DNA of 64,000 nucleotides, taken from NCBI RefSeq assembly GCF_011758765.1, contig NZ_JAANOU010000001.1:3100001-3164000 (forward strand). The letters run 5' to 3'. Origin of the DNA: Amycolatopsis viridis. Its GTDB lineage: Bacteria > Actinomycetota > Actinomycetes > Mycobacteriales > Pseudonocardiaceae. This document shows, piece by piece, positions 8,335 to 15,610 of the stretch (positions are counted from its first letter, which is position 1; every line of letters begins with the position of its first letter). The notes below the pieces were generated by a model. The model worked only from the letters and a program-made list of their open reading frames with translations, was not told the DNA's origin and searched no databases. The position numbers and the translations under genes were made by a program.

Positions 8335-9307
8335 CGAGGGTCTCCTTCCACGCCCGCTGCTGCTCCAGCAGGGCCTTGGTGGGCTCGCGGTAGACGAACG
8401 AGAAGAGCTCGTCGGCCGGGGGCGCGTCCAGCGCGCACAACCCCTCCCGGACCTCGCGCACCACGGCAGCGGCGTGCTCCTCGGCGGCGGTGACCGCGTC
8501 GGCGGGAAGCTGCGCGGCGGCCCGGGTGAGCGGGTCGCGGGCGGCCCACGCCTGCTCGTCGGCGAGGGCGCGGTAGCGGCCGGGATCGTCCGAAGTGGAG
8601 TGCGGGCCCATCCGGTAGGTCATCGCCTCGATCACCGTCGGGCCGCCGCCGTCGCGGGCGCGGTCCAGCGCCGCGCGGGTCGCCTCGAACACGGCGACCA
8701 CGTCGTTGCCGTCCACGCGGTGCCCCTCGATCCCGTACCCGGCCGCCCGGGCGGCCACCGAGCCGCCGGCGACCTGGCGCCCGGTGGGCACCGAGATCGC
8801 CCAGCCGTTGTTCTGGCAGAAGAAGATCACCGGCAGCCGGTAGACACCGGCGAAGTTCATCGCCTCGTGCACGTCGCCCTGCGAGCTGGCACCGTCGCCG
8901 AAGTAGGTGATCGCGGCGCCGCCGGTGCCGTCCAGCTTGGCACCCATGGCCCAGCCCACCGCGTGCGTCACGGGGCCGCCGACGACCGCGTTGAACGGCG
9001 CCAGCCGGGATGCCTGGGGGTCGTAGAGGCCGCCGTGCCAGATGCCGAGGTGGGTGGCCAGGTAGGCGACGAGGTCGACCCCCAGCGCGACGGCGGCCCC
9101 GAGGTCGCGGTAGCCGGGGAAGGCGAAATCGCGGGCCGGGTCCAGGGCCGCCGCGCTGCCCACCTGGGCGGCCTCCTGCCCCTGGGCGGGTGCGTAGCCG
9201 GGCAGCACGCCCTGGCGCTGCAGCGCGATGGCCTCTTCGTCGAGGCGGCGTGCCACCAGCATGAGCCGGTGGAGCTCCCGGAGATCACGGGGATCACGTT
9301 CCTGCAT
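8327..9307 (-). CDS. 2-oxoacid dehydrogenase E1 component, alpha subunit
   Basis: A 326-residue thiamine-diphosphate enzyme subunit. The ThDP motif is complete, GDGASSQGDVHEAMNFAG running to FFCQNNGWAIS, and the phosphorylation-loop segment YRMGPHSTSDDPGRYR is the version typical of branched-chain and actinobacterial PDH-like E1 alpha. Substrate may be a branched-chain 2-oxo acid, pyruvate or acetoin; the downstream lipoyl/hydrolase pair argues slightly for an acetoin-cleaving type. The ATG at 9307 gives the normal MQERDPRDLRELHRLM start. It is the promoter-proximal gene of the four-gene unit and faces the divergent DUF5829 gene across about 200 bp of probable regulatory DNA. Confidence 0.9.
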   Translation of the reverse strand: MQERDPRDLRELHRLMLVARRLDEEAIALQRQGVLPGYAPAQGQEAAQVGSAAALDPARDFAFPGYRDLGAAVALGVDLVAYLATHLGIWHGGLYDPQASRLAPFNAVVGGPVTHAVGWAMGAKLDGTGGAAITYFGDGASSQGDVHEAMNFAGVYRLPVIFFCQNNGWAISVPTGRQVAGGSVAARAAGYGIEGHRVDGNDVVAVFEATRAALDRARDGGGPTVIEAMTYRMGPHSTSDDPGRYRALADEQAWAARDPLTRAAAQLPADAVTAAEEHAAAVVREVREGLCALDAPPADELFSFVYREPTKALLEQQRAWKETLDV

Positions 9308-9337
9308 GCTGGGAAGAGTGCGGGGCGGACTCCGCGC

Positions 9338-9420
9338 TGTGCAAGTCTCGGTATCGCGGCTGATCACTCTGCACGATCTGACGGGTCTTGCCGCACTCGT
9401 ACTGTGCAGATTGTCCAATC
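9338..9420. promoter_or_regulatory. repeated CTGTGCA/CTGCAC elements between E1alpha and DUF5829
   Basis: The 208-bp divergent intergenic region holds CTGTGCA at 9338 and again at 9412, and a 7-bp inverted repeat TCTGCAC (9368-9374) to GTGCAGA (9414-9420), centres 46 bp apart. Such spaced, imperfectly symmetrical elements fit an Lrp/AsnC- or LysR-type regulator, but none is encoded next to them. The element assignment is inference from sequence symmetry only. Confidence 0.4.
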
Positions 9421-9515
9421 GGCGAGGCACGTTGCCGCCGGATGGGGACGGACCCGCGCAGTCCCCGGGGGTGAGGTCGCCGGCCTGGTTGACCGGCCCC
9501 GGTTGACTTCCGGCC

Positions 9516-10439
9516 ATGACCACGTCATCGCGTTTCCGGCGGGCGCTCGCCGTGCTCGCTCTCACCGTCACCGGGGCGGCCGTCGTGCCCGGTGCGGCCC
9601 AGGCGGACGAGGCCGGCCGGGCGGCGCAACTGCTCTTCTACAACCACGCCTACGACGTGCTGGACAGACCGACGGCAGACGCGATCGAGCACTCCACCTA
9701 CCTGCGGGAGTTCGCCAACTTCGAGGTCCGCACCACCAGCGGCGGTGGCGCGACCTGGACCGGCCGGTACCTCCGGGGCCGGGAGACCTACCTCGAGTTG
9801 TTCGGCGTCGGCGACCTGCCGGGTCCGGACGGGCAGTTCGGCGCGGCGGGCACGGCGTTGTCCAGCGAGCGGGTGGGCGGCCTGGCCACGGTGCGGAAGC
9901 GGCTGCAGGACCAGGGCATCACCCCGGTGGACTACCGGCAGACCCGCGACTTCGGCGACGGCGTCCCGGTGCCGTGGTTCGACACCGTGCGGACCGCGCC
10001 GCAGTACGAGGCGTTCGACGGCTGGGCGATGGAGTACCTGCCGGAGTACTTCGCCGACCCGCGCAGCGGCACCGAACCCGCGAGCTCCCCGGACGACGTC
10101 AGCCGGGAGCGCTTCCTCCCGGACGGCTACCGCGACCACCTGATGCGCGACATCGCCGCGATCCGCATCGGTGTCACCCCGAAAGACCTGGCCATCATGG
10201 TGCCGGTGCTCAAGGCCGGTGGTTTCCAGGTGCGCACCCAGTCCGGCGGCAGCGTCATCGCCACCGGCGGCGGCACCACCATCCGCTACGACGCGGTGCC
10301 GCGCGCCCGGGCCGGGCTGAAGGAAGTCGTGTTCACGCTGAACCGGACCACGCCGCGGCACGTCGAGCAGATCGGCCGGTCGACCCTCGTGGCCGGGCCG
10401 GGCGCCACCGCGGTCTGGACCTTCACCGGCACCGCCTGA
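9516..10439 (+). CDS. exported DUF5829 family protein
   Basis: A 307-residue exported protein of unknown function that resembles the actinobacterial DUF5829 family. Residues 1-30 are a Sec signal peptide: RFRR basic start, a long Ala/Val/Leu core and an AQA cleavage site before DEAGR. The mature part has a conserved start (FYNHAYDVLDRPTADAIEHS), FEVRTTSGGGATWTGRYL and a WFDTVR block, with no recognised catalytic motif. No lipobox or membrane anchor is visible, so it is probably secreted. It is transcribed alone, divergent from the E1 operon and convergent with the MarR gene one base away. Confidence 0.7.
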   Translation: MTTSSRFRRALAVLALTVTGAAVVPGAAQADEAGRAAQLLFYNHAYDVLDRPTADAIEHSTYLREFANFEVRTTSGGGATWTGRYLRGRETYLELFGVGDLPGPDGQFGAAGTALSSERVGGLATVRKRLQDQGITPVDYRQTRDFGDGVPVPWFDTVRTAPQYEAFDGWAMEYLPEYFADPRSGTEPASSPDDVSRERFLPDGYRDHLMRDIAAIRIGVTPKDLAIMVPVLKAGGFQVRTQSGGSVIATGGGTTIRYDAVPRARAGLKEVVFTLNRTTPRHVEQIGRSTLVAGPGATAVWTFTGTA

Positions 10440-10982
10440 TCACTGCGCCGGCGGCTGGAGTGTCTCCTCGAGCCGGGCGAGCAGCGCCGTGAGCGCGGCC
10501 CGCTCGCCCGGCTCGAGGCCGCCGATCAGGTCGGCCTCGTGCGCCAGCAGCCGCCGCACCGTGGTCTCGACGAGCCGGTGCCCGGCGTCGGTGAGCCGGA
10601 CCGCGACGGCGCGGCGGGACGCTGCCGACGGCGCCCGCGCCACCAGCCCGGCCTCCTCGGCCCGGGCCACGCGCTGGGAGACCGCGCCGGGCGTGACCAG
10701 GGTGCGCCGGGTGATCTCACGGGTGGTGAGCTCGTACGGCGGCCCCGCCCGGCGGATCACGCTCAGCAGGTCCAGTGTGGACGGATCGATCCCCAGCTCG
10801 GTCAGGGTGCGCCGCCGGTCGTCGGCGAGCAGCTTCGCGATCCGCCACACCGGGGTGATGATCTCGATCGACTCCGTGCGCACCCCGGGCAGTTCGCGCC
10901 GCCACGCGGCGGCGATGTCCCCCGCGGGCCAGCGCAGGATTTCCGCCATCGGGTAGCCCTCGGCACCGGCGTCCTCCGGCAC
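10440..10982 (-). CDS. MarR family transcriptional regulator
   Basis: A 180-residue winged-helix regulator. The HTH region is LTTREITRRTLVTPGAVSQ at about residues 84-102 and the wing follows in RAPSAASRRAVAVRLTDAGHRL, the standard MarR pattern. The N-terminal part is about 35 residues longer than average. The GTG at 10982 is supported by GGGAGG nine bases upstream. It is divergent from an SDR gene, with a strong palindrome in the 54-bp gap, so it very probably represses both genes and is released by a small ligand related to the SDR substrate. Confidence 0.88.
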   Translation of the reverse strand: MPEDAGAEGYPMAEILRWPAGDIAAAWRRELPGVRTESIEIITPVWRIAKLLADDRRRTLTELGIDPSTLDLLSVIRRAGPPYELTTREITRRTLVTPGAVSQRVARAEEAGLVARAPSAASRRAVAVRLTDAGHRLVETTVRRLLAHEADLIGGLEPGERAALTALLARLEETLQPPAQ

Positions 10983-10995
10983 GCTTCCACCTCCC

Positions 10996-11021
10996 TGTTA
11001 TGTTTAGCGCTAAATCTAACA
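10996..11021. promoter_or_regulatory. MarR-type operator palindrome
   Basis: A 26-bp near-perfect palindrome fills the centre of the MarR/SDR gap: outer arms TGTTA and TAACA, inner perfect 12-mer TTTAGCGCTAAA at 11003-11014, only the two bases between them being asymmetric. It is by far the most AT-rich part of the gap and lies 16 bp from the SDR start, so binding would block both promoters. Confidence 0.8.
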
Positions 11022-11036
11022 CGGGAGGAACGCTTC

Positions 11037-11762
11037 ATGAGTCGGATCGTGCTGGTCACCGGTGGCGGCAACGGCATCGGCAAGGCCGTCGCAGCCCGGT
11101 TCCGCGCGGCCGGGGACACCGTGGTCGTCACCGGGCGGAACAGGACGCGACTGGAGCGCGCGGCGGCCGAGATCGGCGCCCGGCCGATCTCCTGCGATGC
11201 CACCGTGCCGGAACAGGTGGCGCGGATGGCCGACGAGCTCGGCCCGGAACTGGACGTGGTGGTCAACATGGCGGGCGGCAACACCGACCTCCTCGACCCG
11301 GGCACCGGAGGCGGAGCCCTGGACCGGACGGCGGCTGCGTGGCGGGCGAACCTGGACGCGAACCTGCTCAGCGCCGTGCTCACCACCACCGCCGTGCGGG
11401 AGAAACTGCGGCCGGGCGGCTCGATCGTCAACATCGGCTCCATCGGCGCCGAGTACGCCGCGTCCTCCTACGGCGCGGCGAAGGCGGCGCTGGCGGCGTG
11501 GACCGCGGGCCTGTCGGCGGAAGTCGGACCGCACGGCGTGACGGCCAACCTGGTCGCGCCCGGCTACATCGCCGACACCGGCTTCTTCCACGGGAAACTC
11601 GGCGCGGAGCGGCGGGCCGCCCTGATCGCGGCGACGCACAACAGGCGGGCCGGGCACCCCACCGACGTCGCCGAGACGGTGTTCTTCCTGGCCTCACCCG
11701 GCGCGCGGCACATCACCGGGCAGACGCTGCACGTCAACGGGGGCGCCCACACCACCCGCTGA
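11037..11762 (+). CDS. SDR family oxidoreductase
   Basis: A 241-residue classical short-chain dehydrogenase/reductase. The NAD(P) motif is VTGGGNGIGKAVA near the N-terminus; Arg in TGRNRTR suggests NADPH preference. The NAG motif is replaced by NMAGGN, and the catalytic Ser (SIGAEYA), Tyr and Lys (YGAAK) are present. The C-terminus ends in the usual TGQTLHVNGG. The ATG at 11037 has GGGAGGAA just upstream and follows the MarR operator, so expression should be controlled by the divergent MarR protein. Substrate unknown; family length is standard. Confidence 0.88.
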   Translation: MSRIVLVTGGGNGIGKAVAARFRAAGDTVVVTGRNRTRLERAAAEIGARPISCDATVPEQVARMADELGPELDVVVNMAGGNTDLLDPGTGGGALDRTAAAWRANLDANLLSAVLTTTAVREKLRPGGSIVNIGSIGAEYAASSYGAAKAALAAWTAGLSAEVGPHGVTANLVAPGYIADTGFFHGKLGAERRAALIAATHNRRAGHPTDVAETVFFLASPGARHITGQTLHVNGGAHTTR

Positions 11763-11769
11763 GCCGGCG

Positions 11770-13281
11770 TCAGCGCGGAACCCCGGCCGGGCGCTGCTGC
11801 ACCGGGGCGGCTTCCACCGGGCGCCGCAGCAGCACCATCGCCTGCACCGCGGTGTAGGTGAGCAGGACGGCCCCGGCCACCGCGCTGACCTGGAGCCCGT
11901 GCACGAACGCCGTCTTCGCGGCAGCCAGCAGGGTGTCCGCCTGCGCGGGCGGCAGCGCGGCGGCCGCGGCGACTGCGCCGCCGAGAGTCTCCCGGGCCGC
12001 CTCCCCCGCCCCGGCCGGCAGACCGGACCGGTAGACCGCCGCGGCGATGCTGCCCAGCACCGCGGTGCCGAGCGCACCGCCGAGTTCGAACCCGGTCTCC
12101 GAGATCGCGGAGGCGGCACCGGCGCGCTCGGCCGGGGCCACGGTGACGATCAGGTCGTTGGTGAGCGTCTCGGACACCGACACGCCGAACCCGACCAGCG
12201 TGAGCGCGGTGACGAGCACCCCCGGCCCGGTGTCCAGGCCGGTCACCACGAGGGCCCCGAACCCGGCAGCCGCGGCGAGCAGCCCGCCACCGACCAGCCA
12301 TCGCACCGGCACGTGCCGGGCCAGCCGGGCGGCGGCGAACGCGCCCAGGATCCCGGCCGCGGTGGTGGGCAGCAGCCACAGCGCCGCGACCACCGGGGAC
12401 CTGCCGAGCACCAGCTGGAGGTGCTGTGGCAGCAGGACCAGCAGCCCGACCAGTGAGAACACGCCGAGCATGTTGGTCAGCAGCGACGCGCTGAACCGGC
12501 GGTCGCGGAACAGCCGCAGATCCAGCATCGGATCGTCCAGTGCGCGTTGCCGGCGCACGAACACCACGCCGAGCAGCGCCCCGGCCACGACGACCAGAGC
12601 ACCGAGCGCGTCGGGGCCCTGCTGGGCGAACCGCTTGATCCCGTAGACGACCGGCAGGATCGCGGCCAGCGAGAGCAGCGCGGACACCGGGTCGAAGCGG
12701 CCCGGCCGCGGATCCTGGGCCTCCGGCAGCAGGACCGGCCCCAGGGCCAGCAGCACCAGCATCACCGGCACGTTGATCAGGAACACCGAGCCCCACCAGA
12801 AGTGCTCCAGCAGCCAGCCGCCGAGCACCGGGCCCAGCGCCATCCCGCCGGAGAACCCCGCTCCCCACACCGCGATCGCGGTCCGCCGCCGGCCGGGGTC
12901 GGTGAAGATCGTGCGGATCAGGCCGAGCGTCGAGGGCATCAGCGTGGCGCCGCCCACGCCGAGCAGCGCCCGCGCCGCGATGAGCAGGCCCGGGCTGGCC
13001 GCGAACGCCGCGAACACCGACGCCGCGCCGAACGCCACCGCACCGCAGAGCAGCAGCCGCCGCCGGCCGATCCGGTCGCCCAGCGTCCCCATCAGCACCA
13101 GCAGCCCGCCGAGCACGAACGAGTAGATGTCGACGATCCACAGCTGCTCGGCGGCGGTCGGGCCGAGGTCCTCGCTCAGGTAAGGCAGCGCGAACCCGAG
13201 TACCGTCATGTCCACGCTCAACAGCAGCACCGGCAGCACCAGCACCGCGAGCGCGAGCCAGTCCCGGCGTCCCCCGGCCAT
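11770..13281 (-). CDS. MFS multidrug exporter (DHA2/EmrB-QacA type)
   Basis: A 503-residue major facilitator with about 14 hydrophobic segments. Motif A is MGTLGDRIGRRRLLLCGA after the second segment, motif C-like glycines follow (WGAGFSGGMALGPVLGGWLLE), and the early acidic residue in LLLSVDMTVLGFALPYL is typical of DHA2 drug:H+ antiporters. The ATG at 13281 starts at MAGGRRDW; an in-frame GTG at 13290 has AAAGGG closer to it and is an alternative. It is divergent from a TetR gene and separated from it by two related operator elements, so it is very probably the efflux pump that TetR protein controls. Confidence 0.9.
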   Translation of the reverse strand: MAGGRRDWLALAVLVLPVLLLSVDMTVLGFALPYLSEDLGPTAAEQLWIVDIYSFVLGGLLVLMGTLGDRIGRRRLLLCGAVAFGAASVFAAFAASPGLLIAARALLGVGGATLMPSTLGLIRTIFTDPGRRRTAIAVWGAGFSGGMALGPVLGGWLLEHFWWGSVFLINVPVMLVLLALGPVLLPEAQDPRPGRFDPVSALLSLAAILPVVYGIKRFAQQGPDALGALVVVAGALLGVVFVRRQRALDDPMLDLRLFRDRRFSASLLTNMLGVFSLVGLLVLLPQHLQLVLGRSPVVAALWLLPTTAAGILGAFAAARLARHVPVRWLVGGGLLAAAAGFGALVVTGLDTGPGVLVTALTLVGFGVSVSETLTNDLIVTVAPAERAGAASAISETGFELGGALGTAVLGSIAAAVYRSGLPAGAGEAARETLGGAVAAAAALPPAQADTLLAAAKTAFVHGLQVSAVAGAVLLTYTAVQAMVLLRRPVEAAPVQQRPAGVPR

Positions 13282-13306
13282 GCCGATCACGATCCCTTTC
13301 TGAACA

Positions 13307-13360
13307 GTCCAGACGGTATAGTTTACCTCCTCGTCGAAAGTAGACCGTCCGGACGGTATC
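13307..13360. promoter_or_regulatory. paired TetR operator elements
   Basis: The gap between the MFS and TetR genes carries a perfect 14-bp palindrome ACCGTCCGGACGGT at 13344-13357 and a related copy at 13307-13320; CCAGACGGTAT (13309) and CCGGACGGTAT (13349) are 40 bp apart, about four helical turns. The 3' part of the palindrome overlaps a TATCGT -10 candidate for the TetR gene, whose ATG then lies at about +1 (leaderless). Confidence 0.75.
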
Positions 13361-13370
13361 GTCAAGCGCC

Positions 13371-13901
13371 ATGGGACGGCCCTCATCACGGGAACAGATC
13401 CTGGACGCCTACCAGGAGATCCTCATCGACAGCGGCTCGGCCGCGGTCACCCTCGACGCCGTCGCCGCGCGCGCCGCCGTCTCCAAGGGCGGGCTGCTCT
13501 ACCACTTCGGGTCCAAGGACGCGCTCCTGGACGGGCTCCTGGACCGGCTGCTGCGGCTCGCCGCCGCCGACGTGGAGTACGCGCGCACAGCACCCGAAGG
13601 CGTGGTGCGCTACTTCCTGCTCTCCTCGGTGACCGACGCGGACATGTCGAAACCGGCCCACCGCGCCTCGATCGCCGCGCTGCGGCTCGTGGGCAGCGAG
13701 CCACGGGTCACCGAGGCGATGGTGGAGGTGTGCCGGCTGTGGTCGGAACTGCTGGCCGAGCACATCGACGACCCGCTGACGGCCGAGATCGTCAGCCTGC
13801 TCGGTGATGGCCTCTACCTGCGCGCGACGCTCGGCGGGCCGGCCCCGCAGCCGGTGCTCGACCGGCTGCCGGAGACGCTGCGGCGGCTCGGCCTGGAGTG
13901 A
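13371..13901 (+). CDS. TetR family regulator of the divergent exporter
   Basis: A 176-residue TetR regulator. The N-terminal HTH is clear: REQILDAYQEILIDSGSAAVTLDAVAARAAVSKGGLLYHF spans residues about 7-46 and ends in the LYHFGSKDALL segment of the family. The C-terminal ligand domain is short and of the type seen in many drug-efflux repressors. No Shine-Dalgarno site is visible, and a -10-like TATCGT lies about nine bases upstream, so the transcript may be leaderless. Its position opposite the MFS pump with operators between makes pump repression the obvious role. Confidence 0.9.
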   Translation: MGRPSSREQILDAYQEILIDSGSAAVTLDAVAARAAVSKGGLLYHFGSKDALLDGLLDRLLRLAAADVEYARTAPEGVVRYFLLSSVTDADMSKPAHRASIAALRLVGSEPRVTEAMVEVCRLWSELLAEHIDDPLTAEIVSLLGDGLYLRATLGGPAPQPVLDRLPETLRRLGLE

Positions 13902-13944
13902 GCCGGGAGGGCCACCGGCGGCGGCCCTCCCGGTCCGGTCGCGG

Positions 13945-14808
13945 TCAGGACGGCGGCGTCCGGTCCGGCGGACGGGTCGTCGCGGTCGGCTCCCCCGACT
14001 CCCCCGACTTCCCCGACTCCACTGACGACGCTGACGACGCTGACTCCGCCCGCTCCCCCGGCGGTTCCGCGGCGTGCCGCGGTCCGCCCGCGGCGGCTTC
14101 CCGCTCCGCGTCCTCCCGTCCGCGCCGGTACGCCTCCCCCCGGCTGCGCATCGACGGGATCTCCTCCTCGGCCCGGTTGAGCCAGCGGTCCCAGCGTTGC
14201 TGCATCGGCCGCATCAGGCCACCGCCGGCGCCCACCACCAGCACGCCGCCCACGGTGGCGAGCACCGCGATCAGCACCGGCCCGGTGACCGTGGTGGCGA
14301 CACCGATCTGGTTCAGCGCGGCGATCACCCCGAACGCGATGACGATCACCTGCACCGTCTTCGCGACCAGCGGCCCGTAGCTGAGGCCGCCCATGGCACC
14401 GCGGATGAGGTCGTGCAACGCGCTGGCCACCGCGGCCGCGACGACCACGATGACGATCGCCACGATGGCACGCGGCAGCCAGGCCACGATCGCGGCGAGG
14501 ATGGCGCTGATCGGGTTGGGGCCGAACACACCGAAGGCCAGTTGCAGCGTGATCAGCAGAACCGCGTAGTACACGAGCGCGGCGAGCAGCCCGCTCGCGT
14601 CGTACCGGGATTGTTCCAGTGCCCGTTGCACACCACCGCGTTCCACGGCGCGGTCGAAGTGCAGCCGTTCCAGGACGACCTTCACCACCTTGCGCAGGGC
14701 GGTGGCGACGAGCCAGCCGATGATCAGGATGACGAGGAACACCGCGAACTTGGGCAGGAAGGTGATGACCTTGCCGACCGCGTCGTTCCAGAATTGGGTG
14801 ACGTTCAT
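13945..14808 (-). CDS. TM-helix repeat (small-conductance channel-like) membrane protein
   Basis: A 287-residue membrane protein with five or six hydrophobic segments between residues about 18 and 200, resembling the 'conserved TM helix' repeat proteins related to MscS-like channels (segments FLVILIIGWLVATALRKVVK and AIVIVVVAAAVASALHDLI). The C-terminal 80 residues are hydrophilic, charged and end in Ser/Glu/Thr-rich low complexity. A mechanosensitive or osmotic role would suit its place next to the gas-vesicle operon, but that is inference. The ATG at 14808 is preceded by GGAGGTGA, a nearly full match to the anti-Shine-Dalgarno sequence. Confidence 0.75.
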   Translation of the reverse strand: MNVTQFWNDAVGKVITFLPKFAVFLVILIIGWLVATALRKVVKVVLERLHFDRAVERGGVQRALEQSRYDASGLLAALVYYAVLLITLQLAFGVFGPNPISAILAAIVAWLPRAIVAIVIVVVAAAVASALHDLIRGAMGGLSYGPLVAKTVQVIVIAFGVIAALNQIGVATTVTGPVLIAVLATVGGVLVVGAGGGLMRPMQQRWDRWLNRAEEEIPSMRSRGEAYRRGREDAEREAAAGGPRHAAEPPGERAESASSASSVESGKSGESGEPTATTRPPDRTPPS

Positions 14809-15135
14809 GGTTCACCTCCAGGAGGTGGGGCGCGGTCCGGACCGGGTTCGCCGGTGGGGGCCGGGCCGGGAAGGGGCCGGCGCACGAGCTCGGGCCGGCC
14901 TCCGCCACGGCAGGCCGGCGGCCGGTGCGGCCCCGGGGTGTTGCCGGCGCGCGGCTGGGTCAGGATCTCGAAGCAGCCGGCGCCGCGGGTGCCGGTGTGC
15001 CCGGCGCCGCGGCGATCGCGGTGCCCGGCACCGGCGGCAGTGCTCTGATGGTTCCGGTCGTGGCCATCGCGACTCCACTGTTGCGGCGACGCTTTCCCGG
15101 ACTACGCGGACATCCGGGACGACACGGTTGTCGGC
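14809..15135. other. 327-bp gap downstream of gvpK
   Basis: Apart from the ribosome-binding site of the TM-helix gene at its left end, I see no convincing gene. A 35-codon frame from 15066 on the minus strand is Ala/Pro low complexity without a ribosome site. The gap is extremely GC-rich with several short G/C inverted repeats that could end the gas-vesicle transcript, none distinctive. Confidence 0.45.
14813..14827 (-). promoter_or_regulatory. ribosome-binding site inside an inverted repeat
   Basis: On the minus strand the Shine-Dalgarno GGAGGTG of the TM-helix gene is directly preceded by its own complement CACCTCC, separated by one base. Folding with the inner bases open (a 5-bp stem, 5-base loop) would hide the ribosome site, so translation may be sensitive to RNA structure. 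Seen in sequence; the regulatory meaning is inference. Confidence 0.4.
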
Positions 15136-15426
15136 TCACCTCCGTTCGGACAGCAACGGCCCGAGCGGGCCGAGATCGATGTTCAGCTCCTCCGGGGACA
15201 GCCCGAAATGCTCGCACAGTTCGTCCATGCGCTCCTCCAGCCGCATGAGCGTCAGACCGATCGCCTCGACCTGGTCGTCGGTCAGGTCGCCGCGGTCCAC
15301 CCGGCGCAGCGCCTGCTTCTCCATGAGCTGGCGCAGCAGCTCCACCACCGTCAGCACGAGACTGACCAGACCCCGCTCCACCGACTCGGGGTCGCTGTCC
15401 ACGCGGCGCTTCACGGGCTCAGTCAT
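15136..15426 (-). CDS. gvpK: gas vesicle protein GvpK
   Basis: A 96-residue GvpK. The family pattern is clear: RVDSDPESVERGLVSLVLTVVELLRQLMEKQALRRV is a long amphipathic helix, followed by LTDDQVEAIGLTLMRLEERM and an ending LNIDLGPLGPLL. GvpK is an essential minor assembly protein of gas vesicles in all clusters. It is the last gene of the ten-gene operon; its ATG overlaps the gvpS stop by eight bases. Length is normal for streptomycete-type GvpK. Confidence 0.93.
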   Translation of the reverse strand: MTEPVKRRVDSDPESVERGLVSLVLTVVELLRQLMEKQALRRVDRGDLTDDQVEAIGLTLMRLEERMDELCEHFGLSPEELNIDLGPLGPLLSERR

Positions 15427-15610
15427 GGGCGGGCACCAGCGCGCTCACCGAGGACAGCAGGGTCCGCAGCGAGATGTGCACCAGGTCGACGTCGGCGATG
15501 GACAGGGTGATCTCGCCCGACACCACCACCCCGCCGGCGAGCACCCGGTCGAGCAGGTCGACCAGCGACACCGGCCGGTCGGCGACGGTCGCGGGAACCG
15601 GTTCGGTCAT
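15419..15610 (-). CDS. gvpS: GvpA-family minor protein GvpS
   Basis: A 63-residue member of the GvpA/J/M/S family. SLVDLLDRVLAGGVVVSGEITLSIADVDLVHISLRTLLSSV is the conserved helix-strand-strand-helix core that nucleates or caps the gas-vesicle shell. Its short length and place between gvpL and gvpK match GvpS of actinobacterial and Bacillus megaterium clusters. The ATG at 15610 overlaps the gvpL stop (ATGA). It is the shortest of three GvpA paralogues in this operon, with almost no tail after the core. Confidence 0.88.
   Translation of the reverse strand: MTEPVPATVADRPVSLVDLLDRVLAGGVVVSGEITLSIADVDLVHISLRTLLSSVSALVPAHD

Noticed and set aside
13281-13389. Longer start for the MFS exporter at 13389
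   Set aside because: The extra segment overlaps the TetR gene and the operators, and lacks a ribosome-binding site; the start at 13281 fits the first membrane segment.
15064-15066. Small 35-codon frame on the minus strand after gvpK
   Set aside because: Ala/Pro low complexity, no ribosome-binding site, no family resemblance.
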